64,000 nucleotides of DNA from CAIWHR01 sp963816925 (GCA_963816925.1 CAWFMY010000006.1:26498-90497); one strand, 5' to 3'; positions 31,721 through 39,462 are shown, numbered from the stretch's first letter. Numbers and translations: made by a program. The notes: generated from the sequence alone by a model not told the origin.

Positions 31721-32140
31721 ATGAAGTCGTCGAGTGCGAGCCACGGCCAGTCGGCATCGGAGCTCATCTCGGAAAAAATCGCCGAACTCGGGGACTGGCG
31801 AGGGAAAACTCTCGGCAGGATGCGCAAGCTCATCAAGGAGGCAGACCCGGACGTCGTCGAGGAGTGGAAGTGGATGGGCACTCCGGTTTGGTCGCACGAC
31901 GGCATCATCTGCACGGGCGAATCCTACAAGAATGTCGTGAAGCTCACGTTCGCCAAGGGCGCGTCGCTGAAGGATCCGGCGCGTCTCTTCAACGCCAGCC
32001 TCGACGGCAACGTGCGACGCGCGATCGACATTCATCAGGCAGAAGAAGTCGACGCGTCCGCCTTCAAGGCGCTCGTTCGCCAAGCAGTCGCCCTCAACAG
32101 TTCCGGCAAGTCGAAGCCTTCGAAGAAAGCGAAGTCCTGA
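31721..32140 (+). CDS. DUF1801 family protein
   Basis: A 139-residue protein of the DUF1801/YdhG-like family: MRKLIKEADPDVVEEWKWMGTPVWSHDGIICTGESYKNVVKLTFAKGASLKDP. The tail is Lys/Ser-rich. The fold is similar to NF2-like or iron-chaperone proteins, but function is not established. Upstream at about 31645 is an A/T-rich stretch (CTATATATTCGTG) that could serve as its own promoter. The last site with two core boxes follows. Confidence 0.78.
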   Translation: MKSSSASHGQSASELISEKIAELGDWRGKTLGRMRKLIKEADPDVVEEWKWMGTPVWSHDGIICTGESYKNVVKLTFAKGASLKDPARLFNASLDGNVRRAIDIHQAEEVDASAFKALVRQAVALNSSGKSKPSKKAKS

Positions 32141-32170
32141 GGGACTCCGCCGTGGTATGAATGGTCGGTC

Positions 32171-32224
32171 GCCTAACCCGGCGGTCGACACGGCCGCCCC
32201 GCCCGTCACTTTGGTTCGTAAGGT
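32171..32224 (+). repeat. attC site 42, shortened
   Basis: 54 bp. R'' is GCCTAAC with the arm GGCGGTCGACACGG, the centre is deleted, and the right end is CACTTTGGTTCGTAAGGT, so R' is GTAAGGT. Last site in the window with both boxes. Confidence 0.7.
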
Positions 32225-32261
32225 TCACACTCGCGACGCTGCCGTCCTGGAGGGGATGTTC

Positions 32262-33063
32262 ATGCCTGGCGTGGAAGCACACTATTCGGCCCGCGGCATC
32301 GAGGCGCGAATCCTGGCCGCCATCCGCGCGGCCGGATTGGATCCGGGGCAGCCTCTGTCGCCCGAAAAGCTGGGGACGCTGGACCATTTCCACACCGGCG
32401 GACTCCGTGCTTCGCGCGAGTTGCTGGAGCTCGCGCGGATTCGGGCCGAAGATCGCGTTCTCGACATCGGGGCCGGGTTGGCCGGTCCCGCCCGACTCCT
32501 TGCGTCCGCGCTCGGCTGCCGCGTCGACTGCGTCGAATTGTCGCCCGATTTCTGCGCCGGTGCGGTGCTGCTGAATCGGCTGACCGGCCTTGACGGACGA
32601 ATCAACGTGCACGAGGGCAGCGCTCTCGACCTGCCTTTTCCGGACGAATCGTTCGATGTCGTCTGGATGCAAAATGTCGGCATGAACATCGCGGACAAGC
32701 GGAAGCTGTACGGGGAGATCCATCGGGTCCTCGAGCCGGGCGGCCGGTACGCCTTCCAGGAGATGGCTGCCGGGGACGCGGCCACATCCTATTTTCCGCT
32801 TCCATGGGCCACCGACCCTGCGGACAGTTTCCTGGTCTCCGCGGAAGCGATTCGCTCGGTTCTCGGCGAGAGCGGATTCATCGCCGAACATTTCGAAGAT
32901 ATCAGCGACGCCCATTTGGGCAGGACCGCCCCGGATGGTCCCGCCGGGTCCGCTGACCCTGGCGGTGTACGTCGACGATCTCGCGCAAAAAGCCGGCAAC
33001 GCACGGCGCAGTCTGCAGGAAGGCCAGATCCGCCTTGTCAGAGGTGTCTTCCGGGCGAAATGA
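32262..33063 (+). CDS. class I SAM-dependent methyltransferase, frameshifted
   Basis: A Rossmann-fold methyltransferase of about 266 residues. Motif I is VLDIGAGLAGPARLLA, then VDCVELSPD and NVHEGSALDLPFPDESFDVVWMQNVGMNI, which fits the sarcosine/dimethylglycine or UbiE-type group. From about 32940 the product continues correctly (LTLAVYVDDLAQKAGNARR ... GVFRAK) only after one base is skipped in GGTCCCGCC. As sequenced, the frame instead runs to 33116. GGAGGGG lies eight bases before the ATG chosen. Confidence 0.75.
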
Positions 33064-33112
33064 ACGTGGTGAATCGAGTCGTCACGCGTGAAGATTCACA
33101 TCGAGGCGAGTC

Positions 33113-33622
33113 ATGATCGGTGAAGCGGCCTACATTGTTGGCGCCATTGCGGTCGGACTGGGCGCAACGCTATTCATGGACCTTTGGGCGCTGTTCCTGA
33201 AGCGCGCCTTCCGGATTCCACCGGCCAACTACTGCCTGGTCGGCCGCTGGTTTTGCCACATGCCCGAAGGCACGTTCAAGCATGCAAGCATTGCCGCCGC
33301 CACGCAAAAGGATTCCGAGTGCACGGTGGGCTGGATCGCCCACTACGTCGTCGGTGTCGTGTACGCACTCATGCTCGTTGTCCTTGTATCGAGCCGCTGG
33401 CTTGTGCAGCCCACCTTGGTGCCCGCCCTGCTCTTCGGTGTCGCGACCGTGCTGGTGCCGTATCTCCTCATGCAGCCATCGTTCGGGCTCGGCATTGCCG
33501 CATCCAGAACCCCCAATCCAACGCAAGCCAGGCTGAAAAGTCTCATGGCGCATACCGTCTTCGGCGTTGGTCTCTACGTCTCTGCCGTTGGCGTGAGCTA
33601 CACGTTGCGCGTTCACGCCTAG
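33113..33622 (+). CDS. DUF2938 family membrane protein
   Basis: A 169-residue integral membrane protein with four predicted helices. The conserved start IGATLFMDLWALFLKRAF-like segment (residues 15-34), WFCHMPEG and PSFGLGIAASRTPNP are hallmarks of DUF2938. The function is unknown. Its stop is TAG inside GCCTAGG, reminiscent of R'', with no other attC trace. Follows the methyltransferase closely. Confidence 0.8.
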   Translation: MIGEAAYIVGAIAVGLGATLFMDLWALFLKRAFRIPPANYCLVGRWFCHMPEGTFKHASIAAATQKDSECTVGWIAHYVVGVVYALMLVVLVSSRWLVQPTLVPALLFGVATVLVPYLLMQPSFGLGIAASRTPNPTQARLKSLMAHTVFGVGLYVSAVGVSYTLRVHA

Positions 33623-33638
33623 GAAAGGAGCCCGCCGA

Positions 33639-33998
33639 ATGCTCGTCGCCACCTGCCATTGCGGTGACGTGGAGGTCCGGATTCCCCGCCGCCCCCGGTC
33701 GCTCACCGATTGCAACTGCTCGATATGCCGCCGCTACGGCACGCGGTGGGCCTATTTCAAGGCCGCCGATGTCAAGGTCACGGCGAAGCGCGGTGCCACG
33801 GCCTCCTACGCGTGGGGCGACAAGTCCCTCCGCTTTGTCAGATGCAAGCGCTGCGGCTGCGTTACGCACTGGGAACCGGTCCACGCGGGTCCGGGAGCGA
33901 GAATGGGCGTCAACACCCGAAACATCGATCCTTCCCAACTCGGCCAGGTTCGGGTTCGCCTGCTCGATGGCGCGAGCACGTGGAAGTTCCTGACCTGA
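33639..33998 (+). CDS. GFA family protein
   Basis: A 119-residue protein of the GFA family. Zinc ligands are TCHCGDVEVRI, DCNCSICRRYG and RCKRCGCVTHWE. AGGAGC precedes the ATG, and the gene starts 17 bases after the DUF2938 stop, so the two may be co-transcribed. The stop TGA lies in ACCTGAC, another R''-like ending. Substrate unknown. Confidence 0.8.
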   Translation: MLVATCHCGDVEVRIPRRPRSLTDCNCSICRRYGTRWAYFKAADVKVTAKRGATASYAWGDKSLRFVRCKRCGCVTHWEPVHAGPGARMGVNTRNIDPSQLGQVRVRLLDGASTWKFLT

Positions 33999-34112
33999 CG
34001 CGCGTATCGCCTGGAGCGCCAAACATGAATTCCGCAAAACGGCCCCGTCGGGCAAAATGCAGCCGTCCGCTCTCCACGTCCTGACCCGTCCGGCTCGCAC
34101 TGGAGGAGCCCA

Positions 34113-34910
34113 ATGAAAGCAGTCTCGCTCGCTCGATGGTTGTCCCGGCTTGGCCTCGCCGCGCTGTCGATCGCGGGCGCAGCGTCTGCCGCGGAAGTGC
34201 ACGTGATGATCTCCGCCGGCTTTTACGGGGTCTATTCCGAGCTGGGCCCGGCGTTCGAGCGCACCACTGGCCACCATCTCGTCACGACGCGCGGCCCGTC
34301 GATGGGCGACTCTCCGGAGGCGATTCCCACCCGCCTCGCACGTGGCGAGACCGCGGATGTCGTGATCCTGGATGGGGCTTCCGCCGACGAGCTCGTCAAG
34401 CGAAGGCTGGTGCGCGCCGGCAGCAAGGTCGAGCTCGCCCGCTCGCAGATCGGCATGGTGGTGCGCGCCGGTGCCGCAAAGCCGGACATCGGTAGCGTCG
34501 AGGCATTCCGGAACGCACTGCTTTCGGCCAAGTCCATCGCGTACTCGGACAGCGGCAGCGGCACCTATCTCTCTTCCACGCTTTTCGCGAAGCTCGGCGT
34601 CGCCGACCAGGTGGCAGGCAAGAGCCGAAAGGTGCGCGGTCCGCCATCCGGCGAGCCGGTGGCCGCGGTTGTCGCGCGCGGCGAGGCGGAAATCGGCTTT
34701 CAGCAGGTAAGCGAGCTCATCCATGTCCCCGGCGTTGCTTTCGTCGGCGCGATTCCGGCCGAGCTTCAGCCGGGGTTTACCTTTGCGGGAGCGATTGTCA
34801 TCGCCGCGCAGCAGCCGGAAGCGGCCGATGCGCTGATCCGCTTTCTCGCATCTCCGGAAGCCGCGCCGACAATTTCAAGAGCCGGGCTGACACCCCCCGG
34901 AGTCCGTTAG
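34113..34910 (+). CDS. molybdate/sulfate-type periplasmic binding protein
   Basis: A 265-residue type-2 periplasmic binding protein with a signal peptide (residues 1-26, ending ASAAE). The pattern EVHVMISAGFYGVYSELGPAFERTTGHHL, SPEAIPTRLARGETADVVILDGASADELV and KSIAYSDSGSGTYLSSTL resembles the ModA-like extracellular solute-binding group. No ModB/ModC genes are nearby, so like the six ABC_sub_bind genes it is an orphan. GGAGGAG precedes the ATG. The ligand may be an oxyanion but is unproven. Confidence 0.75.
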   Translation: MKAVSLARWLSRLGLAALSIAGAASAAEVHVMISAGFYGVYSELGPAFERTTGHHLVTTRGPSMGDSPEAIPTRLARGETADVVILDGASADELVKRRLVRAGSKVELARSQIGMVVRAGAAKPDIGSVEAFRNALLSAKSIAYSDSGSGTYLSSTLFAKLGVADQVAGKSRKVRGPPSGEPVAAVVARGEAEIGFQQVSELIHVPGVAFVGAIPAELQPGFTFAGAIVIAAQQPEAADALIRFLASPEAAPTISRAGLTPPGVR

Positions 34911-34965
34911 TGCATGGGATGGAACATTCGTGATGTTGGGCCACGTTTTTTGCAGGAGCCTCGAA

Positions 34966-35391
34966 ATGACATACCAGCTCATCTATTCCTCGCAAGCGAC
35001 TGCTCCGATGTCGGTGAACGATCTCGAGGAGATCCTCGTGGACGCCCGAGCGGGAAACGAGAAGCGCAACGTCACGGGGGCGCTCGTCTACGTCGATGGC
35101 GTGTTTGTTCAAGTTCTCGAAGGTGAAAAGGCGACGGTTCTGAGCCTGATGCGCAGCATCGGCAAGGACTCCAGGCATACCTCCGTAAAGGTATTCCACG
35201 AGGGCGAGATCGACAGCCCGATGTTCGGGAGTTGGCGGATGGCCTATCTCAGCGCGACACCGGAGCAGATGGCCGTTTGGGCCGGGCTTGACGGAACCGC
35301 GCCGATAGAGTCGATCCTCAAGGATATCCATCGCGAACCCGGTCACGCTGCGCAAGTGGCGGAAACCATTCTCCGGGCACTTGCCCCTTGA
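34966..35391 (+). CDS. BLUF-domain blue-light photoreceptor
   Basis: A 141-residue single-domain BLUF protein. The flavin-site residues can be matched with those of AppA: Tyr7 in LIYSSQA, Asn31, Gln49 in VFVQVLEGE and Trp90 in MFGSWRMAYL. The domain would bind FAD and respond to blue light through a Tyr-Gln switch. The last 40 residues form the C-terminal helices found in short BLUF proteins. AGGAGCC precedes the ATG. No output domain or obvious partner gene sits beside it. Confidence 0.85.
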   Translation: MTYQLIYSSQATAPMSVNDLEEILVDARAGNEKRNVTGALVYVDGVFVQVLEGEKATVLSLMRSIGKDSRHTSVKVFHEGEIDSPMFGSWRMAYLSATPEQMAVWAGLDGTAPIESILKDIHREPGHAAQVAETILRALAP

Positions 35392-35444
35392 CGAGTGGTC
35401 AGATCGCTCGGCCAGCCCCCAGCGCACCATCAAGGAAATTCCCC

Positions 35445-35798
35445 ATGCAAAATCGTCTCGTCGTTCATTGCTTGTTGATTTTGGCGGCGGCGATATGCAC
35501 GGAGGTCGAGGCCGGGGATTGCGTCAAGGACCAATATGGAAGCGTGGTGTGCGGCAAGGGACAATGCGCGACGGATCAATACGGCAAGGTACTCTGTGCC
35601 AAGGACGGAGGCGGCGCGATCCGGGATCGATATGGGGTCGTAAAGTGCGGCGTGGGCTTTTGCGCCACTGACGACGAGGGCCAGGTAAAGTGCTCGTCGC
35701 AACCGGGCGGCGGCGCCGCCGTCGATTCGAACGGCAAAGTGAAATGCCTGGGGCGCTGCCAGAACGCGACCGCGGATTCGTGCGAGCCCGCACGTTAG
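35445..35798 (+). CDS. secreted Cys-rich repeat protein
   Basis: A 117-residue secreted protein with a signal peptide ending TEVEAG. The mature part has about five imperfect repeats of the form C-x-x-D-x-x-G-x-V-x-C, for example CVKDQYGSVVCG, CATDQYGKVLCA, IRDRYGVVKCG, CATDDEGQVKCS and VDSNGKVKCLG. Two cysteines per repeat suggest disulfide-linked hairpins. No family recognised. Confidence 0.65.
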   Translation: MQNRLVVHCLLILAAAICTEVEAGDCVKDQYGSVVCGKGQCATDQYGKVLCAKDGGGAIRDRYGVVKCGVGFCATDDEGQVKCSSQPGGGAAVDSNGKVKCLGRCQNATADSCEPAR

Positions 35799-35829
35799 GG
35801 CTTGCCTCGATTCTCGCGCCCGCCGATCC

Positions 35830-36090
35830 ATGACTCACGCCGACCCGGCAACGCTCATCGGCTCCTCGGGTGTCGCGCTGCTCTTGATTTCGTTCCTGCT
35901 CAATCAGGTCAGGTTGCTGCGCTCGGACGGGTATCTCTATCTGGGCCTCAACCTCGTCGGAGCCGGCTTGGCGTGCTATTCGTCCTACCTGATCAACTTC
36001 ATGCCGTTCGTGCTGCTGGAGGGCGTGTGGGCCCTCGTCGCATTGGCGGCAATTGCGCGTGCGCTGGTGGCCGGCGCGAAGGCCGCCTGA
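35830..36090 (+). CDS. small membrane protein (CBU_0592-like)
   Basis: An 86-residue protein with three predicted membrane helices and the sequence SSGVALLLISFLLNQVRLLRSDGYLYLGLNLVGAGL, similar to a widespread small family sometimes labelled CBU_0592-like. The role is unknown. The stop TGA is within GCCTGAC, followed by a recognisable attC left arm, so this looks like a fixed former cassette gene. Confidence 0.65.
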   Translation: MTHADPATLIGSSGVALLLISFLLNQVRLLRSDGYLYLGLNLVGAGLACYSSYLINFMPFVLLEGVWALVALAAIARALVAGAKAA

Positions 36091-36105
36091 CCCGGCGGTC
36101 ACTGC
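36085..36105 (+). repeat. attC remnant 43 (left box and arm)
   Basis: GCCTGACCCGGCGGTCACTG matches the left end of the resident sites (GCCTAACCCGGCGGTCAACA). No right half survives. Confidence 0.5.
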
Positions 36106-36162
36106 ACTCTTGCAGCTCACCAAGGCAAAGCCCTGAAATAGGCGCGATCCGGCGCGACGACA

Positions 36163-36844
36163 ATGCCCCTGCTTGGACCAGCCGCTCTGCTCTTGTCGTT
36201 CGACATCGCCCGGGAAGCGATCCCCGAGCATGACGACTGGCACACGCACGAGCACCTTCCGGAGCGTCTTTCGATTCCGGGTTTCCTTCGGGGAACGCGG
36301 TGGGTCGCGCTGCGCGGGCAGCCCGGATATTTCGTGCTGTACGAGGTTCGGCAACTCGCGACGTTGACTTCCGACGCCTATCGCGAGCGGCTGAACCATC
36401 CCACCCCCTGGAACGTCCAAGATGATGCCCCACTACCGGGGCATGACCAGGGGATTTTGTTCCGTGACGGGCAGTTTCGGCTTCGGGCTTGGCCACGTCG
36501 GCCTGTTGCTGCGCTTCAAGCCGGAAGACGAAGCGGAGTCGTCGCTGCGCAAGTGGCTGCTCGAGGACGCCCTGCCGGAGCTTCCCTCGAAGCCCGGGAT
36601 CGGCAGCGTTCATCTGTTCGAACGAGCGCTCACGCCCGAGCTGACGAATGAACAGCGCATTCGGGGTGCCGACGCGGGCATCGACTGGGCGCTCTTCGTC
36701 ACCGGATACAGTCAAGACGCATTGACGAGTCTCGCGCATGCCGACCTGGCGACAGCGCAGCTGGTCGAGCGTGGCGCCACGGGAGTCGTCGAAGCAATGT
36801 ACCGAATGGATTATTTGCTTACCGATCGCGACGTCAACGCCTGA
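36163..36844 (+). CDS. dimeric alpha-beta barrel-like protein, frameshifted
   Basis: Two reading frames give one plausible 226-residue protein if a single base near CCCTGGAACG (about 36413) is removed. The first part is MPLLGPAALLLSFDIAREAIPEHDDWHTHEHLPERLSIPGFLRG and FVLYEVRQLATL, and the second FGLGHVGLLLRFKPEDEAESSLRKWLLEDALPELPSKPGI through the end. Both halves look like ferredoxin-like units, as in EthD/ABM-type proteins, with a His-Glu pair. Function unknown. An A/T-poor region without other features precedes it. Confidence 0.6.
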
Positions 36845-36925
36845 TACAGCGCTCCAGCCCGCAGGCGCGACAATGCGAATGTCCGGACGGACGACCTGCA
36901 TTTCGAATCTCGCCAAGGAGATGCC

Positions 36926-37012
36926 ATGAGTACCGCCTTGCCCGTTGCGCGCATTCCACTACCCAGGATGGACGGCAACCCACCCGGCGTCACCGACTTC
37001 GCGACAGGCTGA
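36926..37012 (+). CDS. short open frame, possible gene fragment
   Basis: 28 codons following AAGGAGATGCC: MSTALPVARIPLPRMDGNPP and a stop soon after. The good ribosome-binding site suggests the start of a former gene whose body has been lost, or a small peptide. No homologous family was recognised. Confidence 0.3.
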   Translation: MSTALPVARIPLPRMDGNPPGVTDFATG

Positions 37013-37032
37013 ACGGCCGCCCGGGGACTTCG

Positions 37033-37299
37033 ATGCGCACGCTCCTTTTTCTGGTTGCCGGGCTGCTTCTGCTTTCGGCATTCCTGCTGCTGGGCAAGCT
37101 ATTCTCCGCGAACGTCGCCGATGCGCCGCGCATGGCGACGCTTTCGTTTGTCGTGCTGTGGCTCGCCATCGCGGCCGGGAACATGTGGGTGGGCGTCGCC
37201 AAAGCCGGCTATTCGGTTACCGAAGAGCTGCCCGTATTTCTCCTCGTTTTCGGTTTGCCCGCCGCGGTCGCGGTGTTGCTCAAGTGGCGGTTCCTGTGA
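37033..37299 (+). CDS. small membrane protein
   Basis: An 88-residue protein with three hydrophobic segments (residues 3-21, 37-57 and 67-83). An N-terminal LFLVAGLLLLSAFLLLGKLFS and a central LWLAIAAGNMWVGVAKAGYS are its landmarks, seen in small uncharacterised membrane proteins of proteobacteria. Unknown function. Followed by an attC remnant, so possibly a former cassette gene. Confidence 0.62.
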   Translation: MRTLLFLVAGLLLLSAFLLLGKLFSANVADAPRMATLSFVVLWLAIAAGNMWVGVAKAGYSVTEELPVFLLVFGLPAAVAVLLKWRFL

Positions 37300-37352
37300 A
37301 CATTCGAACGATGTTGGCGCATTTTCCGGTGGTCATCGCGGATGCTTTCAGA

Positions 37353-37401
37353 GTGGGGCTTTGCCGCGAGACCGGTCGCCGGTTACCTTGATTCGTCGGG
37401 T
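37353..37401 (+). repeat. attC remnant 44 (right half)
   Basis: GGTCGCCGGTTACCTTGATTCG is identical to the right arm of intact sites, and the right box has become GTCGGGT. The left half is not recognisable. Confidence 0.7.
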
Positions 37402-37407
37402 CCCAGA

Positions 37408-37812
37408 GTGGAAATCCGCGACATTCGGCCATCGGAAATCGAAGCGGCGCGGCGCCTGCTCGCGGCGAGCGGATGGACGCATCGTGTCTCGGATCCCGAG
37501 CATTTTCGCGACCTCGTGTCGCGATCGCAACGTGCCCTGGTTGCAGTGGAAAAGGGCGAGGTCGTCGGGTTCCTGCGCGCGCTTTCCGACGGCATCGCAA
37601 ACGGCTACATTTCCATGGTGGTCGTTGCCGAAAATCACCGGCGCAAGGGCGTCGGCCGGGCCCTGGTGGCGGCGGTCATGGGCGACGATCGACGAATGAC
37701 GTGGGTGCTTCGAGCGGCGCGCGGGGGCGTCGCGGAGTTCTACGAAAAGATCGGCTTCGTTCGCTCGGAAGTGGCGATGGAGCGTCCCGGCGCCAGGCCG
37801 GCCGAAACCTGA
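37408..37812 (+). CDS. GNAT family N-acetyltransferase
   Basis: A 134-residue GNAT acyltransferase. The acetyl-CoA loop is visible in VVVAENHRRKGVGRALVAAVMG (RRKGVG), and the C-terminal part has AEFYEKIGFVRSE. The start is a GTG seven bases after the attC remnant. The stop lies in an R''-like ACCTGAC box. Acceptor unknown. It sits between two attC remnants and is therefore a clear ex-cassette. Confidence 0.78.
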   Translation: MEIRDIRPSEIEAARRLLAASGWTHRVSDPEHFRDLVSRSQRALVAVEKGEVVGFLRALSDGIANGYISMVVVAENHRRKGVGRALVAAVMGDDRRMTWVLRAARGGVAEFYEKIGFVRSEVAMERPGARPAET

Positions 37813-37846
37813 CCCGCCGGCCGCCGGGTTCCTCGATTCGTCGGAT
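37807..37846 (+). repeat. attC remnant 45, contracted
   Basis: Left box ACCTGAC, then CCGCCGGCCGCCGGGTTCC and TCGATTCG with right box GTCGGAT. The centre is deleted, but both ends are recognisable. Confidence 0.6.
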
Positions 37847-38384
37847 GTCATCCAATCAAAACCACATCGCGGATACCGCCATGTCCAATCGTGCCGCCGA
37901 ACTCGCTGTCGCGCTCATTCGGAACTTCAACGATGTGCCGCGCAAGCGCCTGCTTCGCGAGCCCTTGTACGACGCGGAAGGCTCGCGTCTCGCGCGTGGC
38001 ACCGCGGCAGAGAAGCTCGGCGCTTCCTTCGACATCCTTGCTCCAGGCAAGCGCGGCTGTCCGTATCACCTTCATCACGCGCAGGAGGAGATGTTCGTCA
38101 TCCTCGAGGGCAACGGCACGCTCCGCGTGGCCGGCGAAATGCTCCCGGTGAGACCCGGCGACGTCATCTTCATTCCTGCCGGTCCCGAGTACCCGCACCA
38201 GATCATCAACACCTCCGGTGCACCGTTGAAGTACCTGTCCATCAGCACGATGGAGGCTCCCGAGATCTGCGAATATCCGGACTCCGGCAAATACCTGGCG
38301 GAGGGCAGCCTCAAATCGAAGACGCCATTCGAGGTCATCGATCGTCGGACCGAGAGCCTCGACTACTGGGACGGTGAGCCGTGA
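37845..38384 (+). CDS. cupin domain protein
   Basis: A 179-residue cupin protein and the paralog of the one at 27006. Motif 1 is CPYHLHHAQEEMFVILEGNGTLRVAG; motif 2 is PAGPEYPHQIINTSG. The metal-binding His/His/Glu/His set is complete. A CEYPDSGKYLAEG segment is shared with the paralog. The ATG overlaps the end of the attC remnant. An ATG twelve codons later (MSNRAAEL) is an alternative start. Confidence 0.78.
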   Translation: MSSNQNHIADTAMSNRAAELAVALIRNFNDVPRKRLLREPLYDAEGSRLARGTAAEKLGASFDILAPGKRGCPYHLHHAQEEMFVILEGNGTLRVAGEMLPVRPGDVIFIPAGPEYPHQIINTSGAPLKYLSISTMEAPEICEYPDSGKYLAEGSLKSKTPFEVIDRRTESLDYWDGEP

Positions 38385-38971
38385 CGCCGGAGCCGGCGAT
38401 GCCCACCGATACCGCACCCCCTGGCCCCGCGGCCCCGGCGAGGTCCACGTTTGTAACCGTCGTTGCGTGGATTTTCATCGTCGGCGCCGGTTCGATGGTT
38501 TGCATTTCCCTCCTCCAGGCAATCATGTTTGCCTTCATCTTTCCGACCGAAGCGTTTTGGTCCGCATCGAACATGTCGCTCGATCCCGAGCAAACGCCCG
38601 CCGTGGTTCAATTCATGGCCGAGCACATGTTGCTGGTGTTCGCGATGTTCTGGTGCGTCGCGGTCGCCACTTTGGTGGCCGCCATCGGCCTCCTCCGCCG
38701 CAGGAACTGGGCACGCCTTGCCTTCGTCGGGCTGATGGGACTGGCAATCCTGTGGAATCTCGGCGGCCTGTGGCTGCAGCTTTCGATGTTTTCCTCGATT
38801 CCCGCAGCTCCCGCAGGTGCGCCGCCGGATTTCGCGTCGCAGTTCGAGCGGGTGACCCTCGCGATGAAGATCGCCTCGGGTCTGTCTGCGATAGGCCTGT
38901 CGGTACTGTTCGCGTGGATCATGAAGCGATTGACGTCCCGCGCCGTGAGAGGTGAATTCAATGCGCTCTGA
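38381..38971 (+). CDS. four-helix membrane protein, unknown
   Basis: A 196-residue protein with four predicted membrane helices (about residues 22-48, 83-103, 110-131 and 160-183). After a Pro-rich N-terminus come TFVTVVAWIFIVGAGSMV and RRRNWARLAFVGLMGLAILW. It overlaps the cupin stop by four bases (ATGA-type junction at GTGACG) and overlaps the next gene by 11 bases, so the three may be co-translated. No family assigned. Confidence 0.65.
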   Translation: MTPEPAMPTDTAPPGPAAPARSTFVTVVAWIFIVGAGSMVCISLLQAIMFAFIFPTEAFWSASNMSLDPEQTPAVVQFMAEHMLLVFAMFWCVAVATLVAAIGLLRRRNWARLAFVGLMGLAILWNLGGLWLQLSMFSSIPAAPAGAPPDFASQFERVTLAMKIASGLSAIGLSVLFAWIMKRLTSRAVRGEFNAL

Positions 38972-39383
38972 CCCGGCCGCCAAAGATCCGCTTCCCCACT
39001 CGGCCATGTCGATTCCGGATCCGCGGGTCTTCTTTGCCGCCGAGCGCACGCTGCTCGCGTGGCTGCGCACCGGGCTCACGATCATCGCCCTGGGGTTCGT
39101 CGTCGCCCGATTCGGGCTTTTCCTGCAGCTGCTGTCGGCGCAATCGCTCGCCGGTTCCGCGCATGCGCAGGCCGGGCCCTCGGCGGCGCTGGGCGTGGTG
39201 TTCGTCGTAGTCGGCGCGATGGCCATCCTGGTCGCCACCGTTCAGCACCAGCGTTATGTCTCGACGCTCCCGCAATCCGATCTGCCCCCGTCCTACAACC
39301 GGACGTTCGCGGTTGCGCTTTCGGCCTTGATCGGCGTCATGGGCCTGCTTCTCGCCGCCTACCTTTCCATTTCGCACGCATGA
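38961..39383 (+). CDS. DUF202/YidH-like membrane protein
   Basis: A 140-residue membrane protein with three helices and the DUF202 signature: FFAAERTLLAWLRTGLTIIALGFVVARFG. Related to E. coli YidH, unknown function. The start overlaps the previous stop by 11 bases, and an upstream GTG is possible. The sequence at the overlap (CTCTGACCCGGCCGCC) resembles an R'' box and arm. Confidence 0.78.
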   Translation: MRSDPAAKDPLPHSAMSIPDPRVFFAAERTLLAWLRTGLTIIALGFVVARFGLFLQLLSAQSLAGSAHAQAGPSAALGVVFVVVGAMAILVATVQHQRYVSTLPQSDLPPSYNRTFAVALSALIGVMGLLLAAYLSISHA

Positions 39384-39462
39384 GCGACGCGCGCTGCCCC
39401 GACGCGGCGCCGGTGCGCGATGAACTCCAACCCTTCGGCCAGACGCATTGCCGGGAAACACG

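Larger units (their letters stand above)
1..32224 (+). mobile_element. chromosomal integron cassette array (integrase end not in window)
   Basis: About 40 gene cassettes lie head to tail, nearly all plus-strand, each normally followed by an attC-like element that starts near GCCTAAC and ends near GTTAGGC. Between these boxes sit L''-like TCAAC-CGGAC and L'-like CCGGTTA-CTTGA arms around a variable palindromic centre. Sites resemble each other far more than the genes between them do, which is characteristic of sedentary chromosomal integrons. With R'' on the left and R' on the right, attI and intI should lie left of position 1. The right boundary at about 32.2 kb is the last site with both core boxes; fossils continue to about 38 kb. 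Confidence 0.9.

Noticed and set aside
1..32224. Regular repeats as a CRISPR array
   Set aside because: Spacing is 0.1 to 1.5 kb with genes between, the repeats are imperfect and carry asymmetric core boxes; this is an integron, not CRISPR.
33543..34724. 393-codon minus-strand frame
   Set aside because: It runs opposite the GFA gene and the periplasmic binding protein gene, both with clear motifs; high GC makes long shadow frames common.
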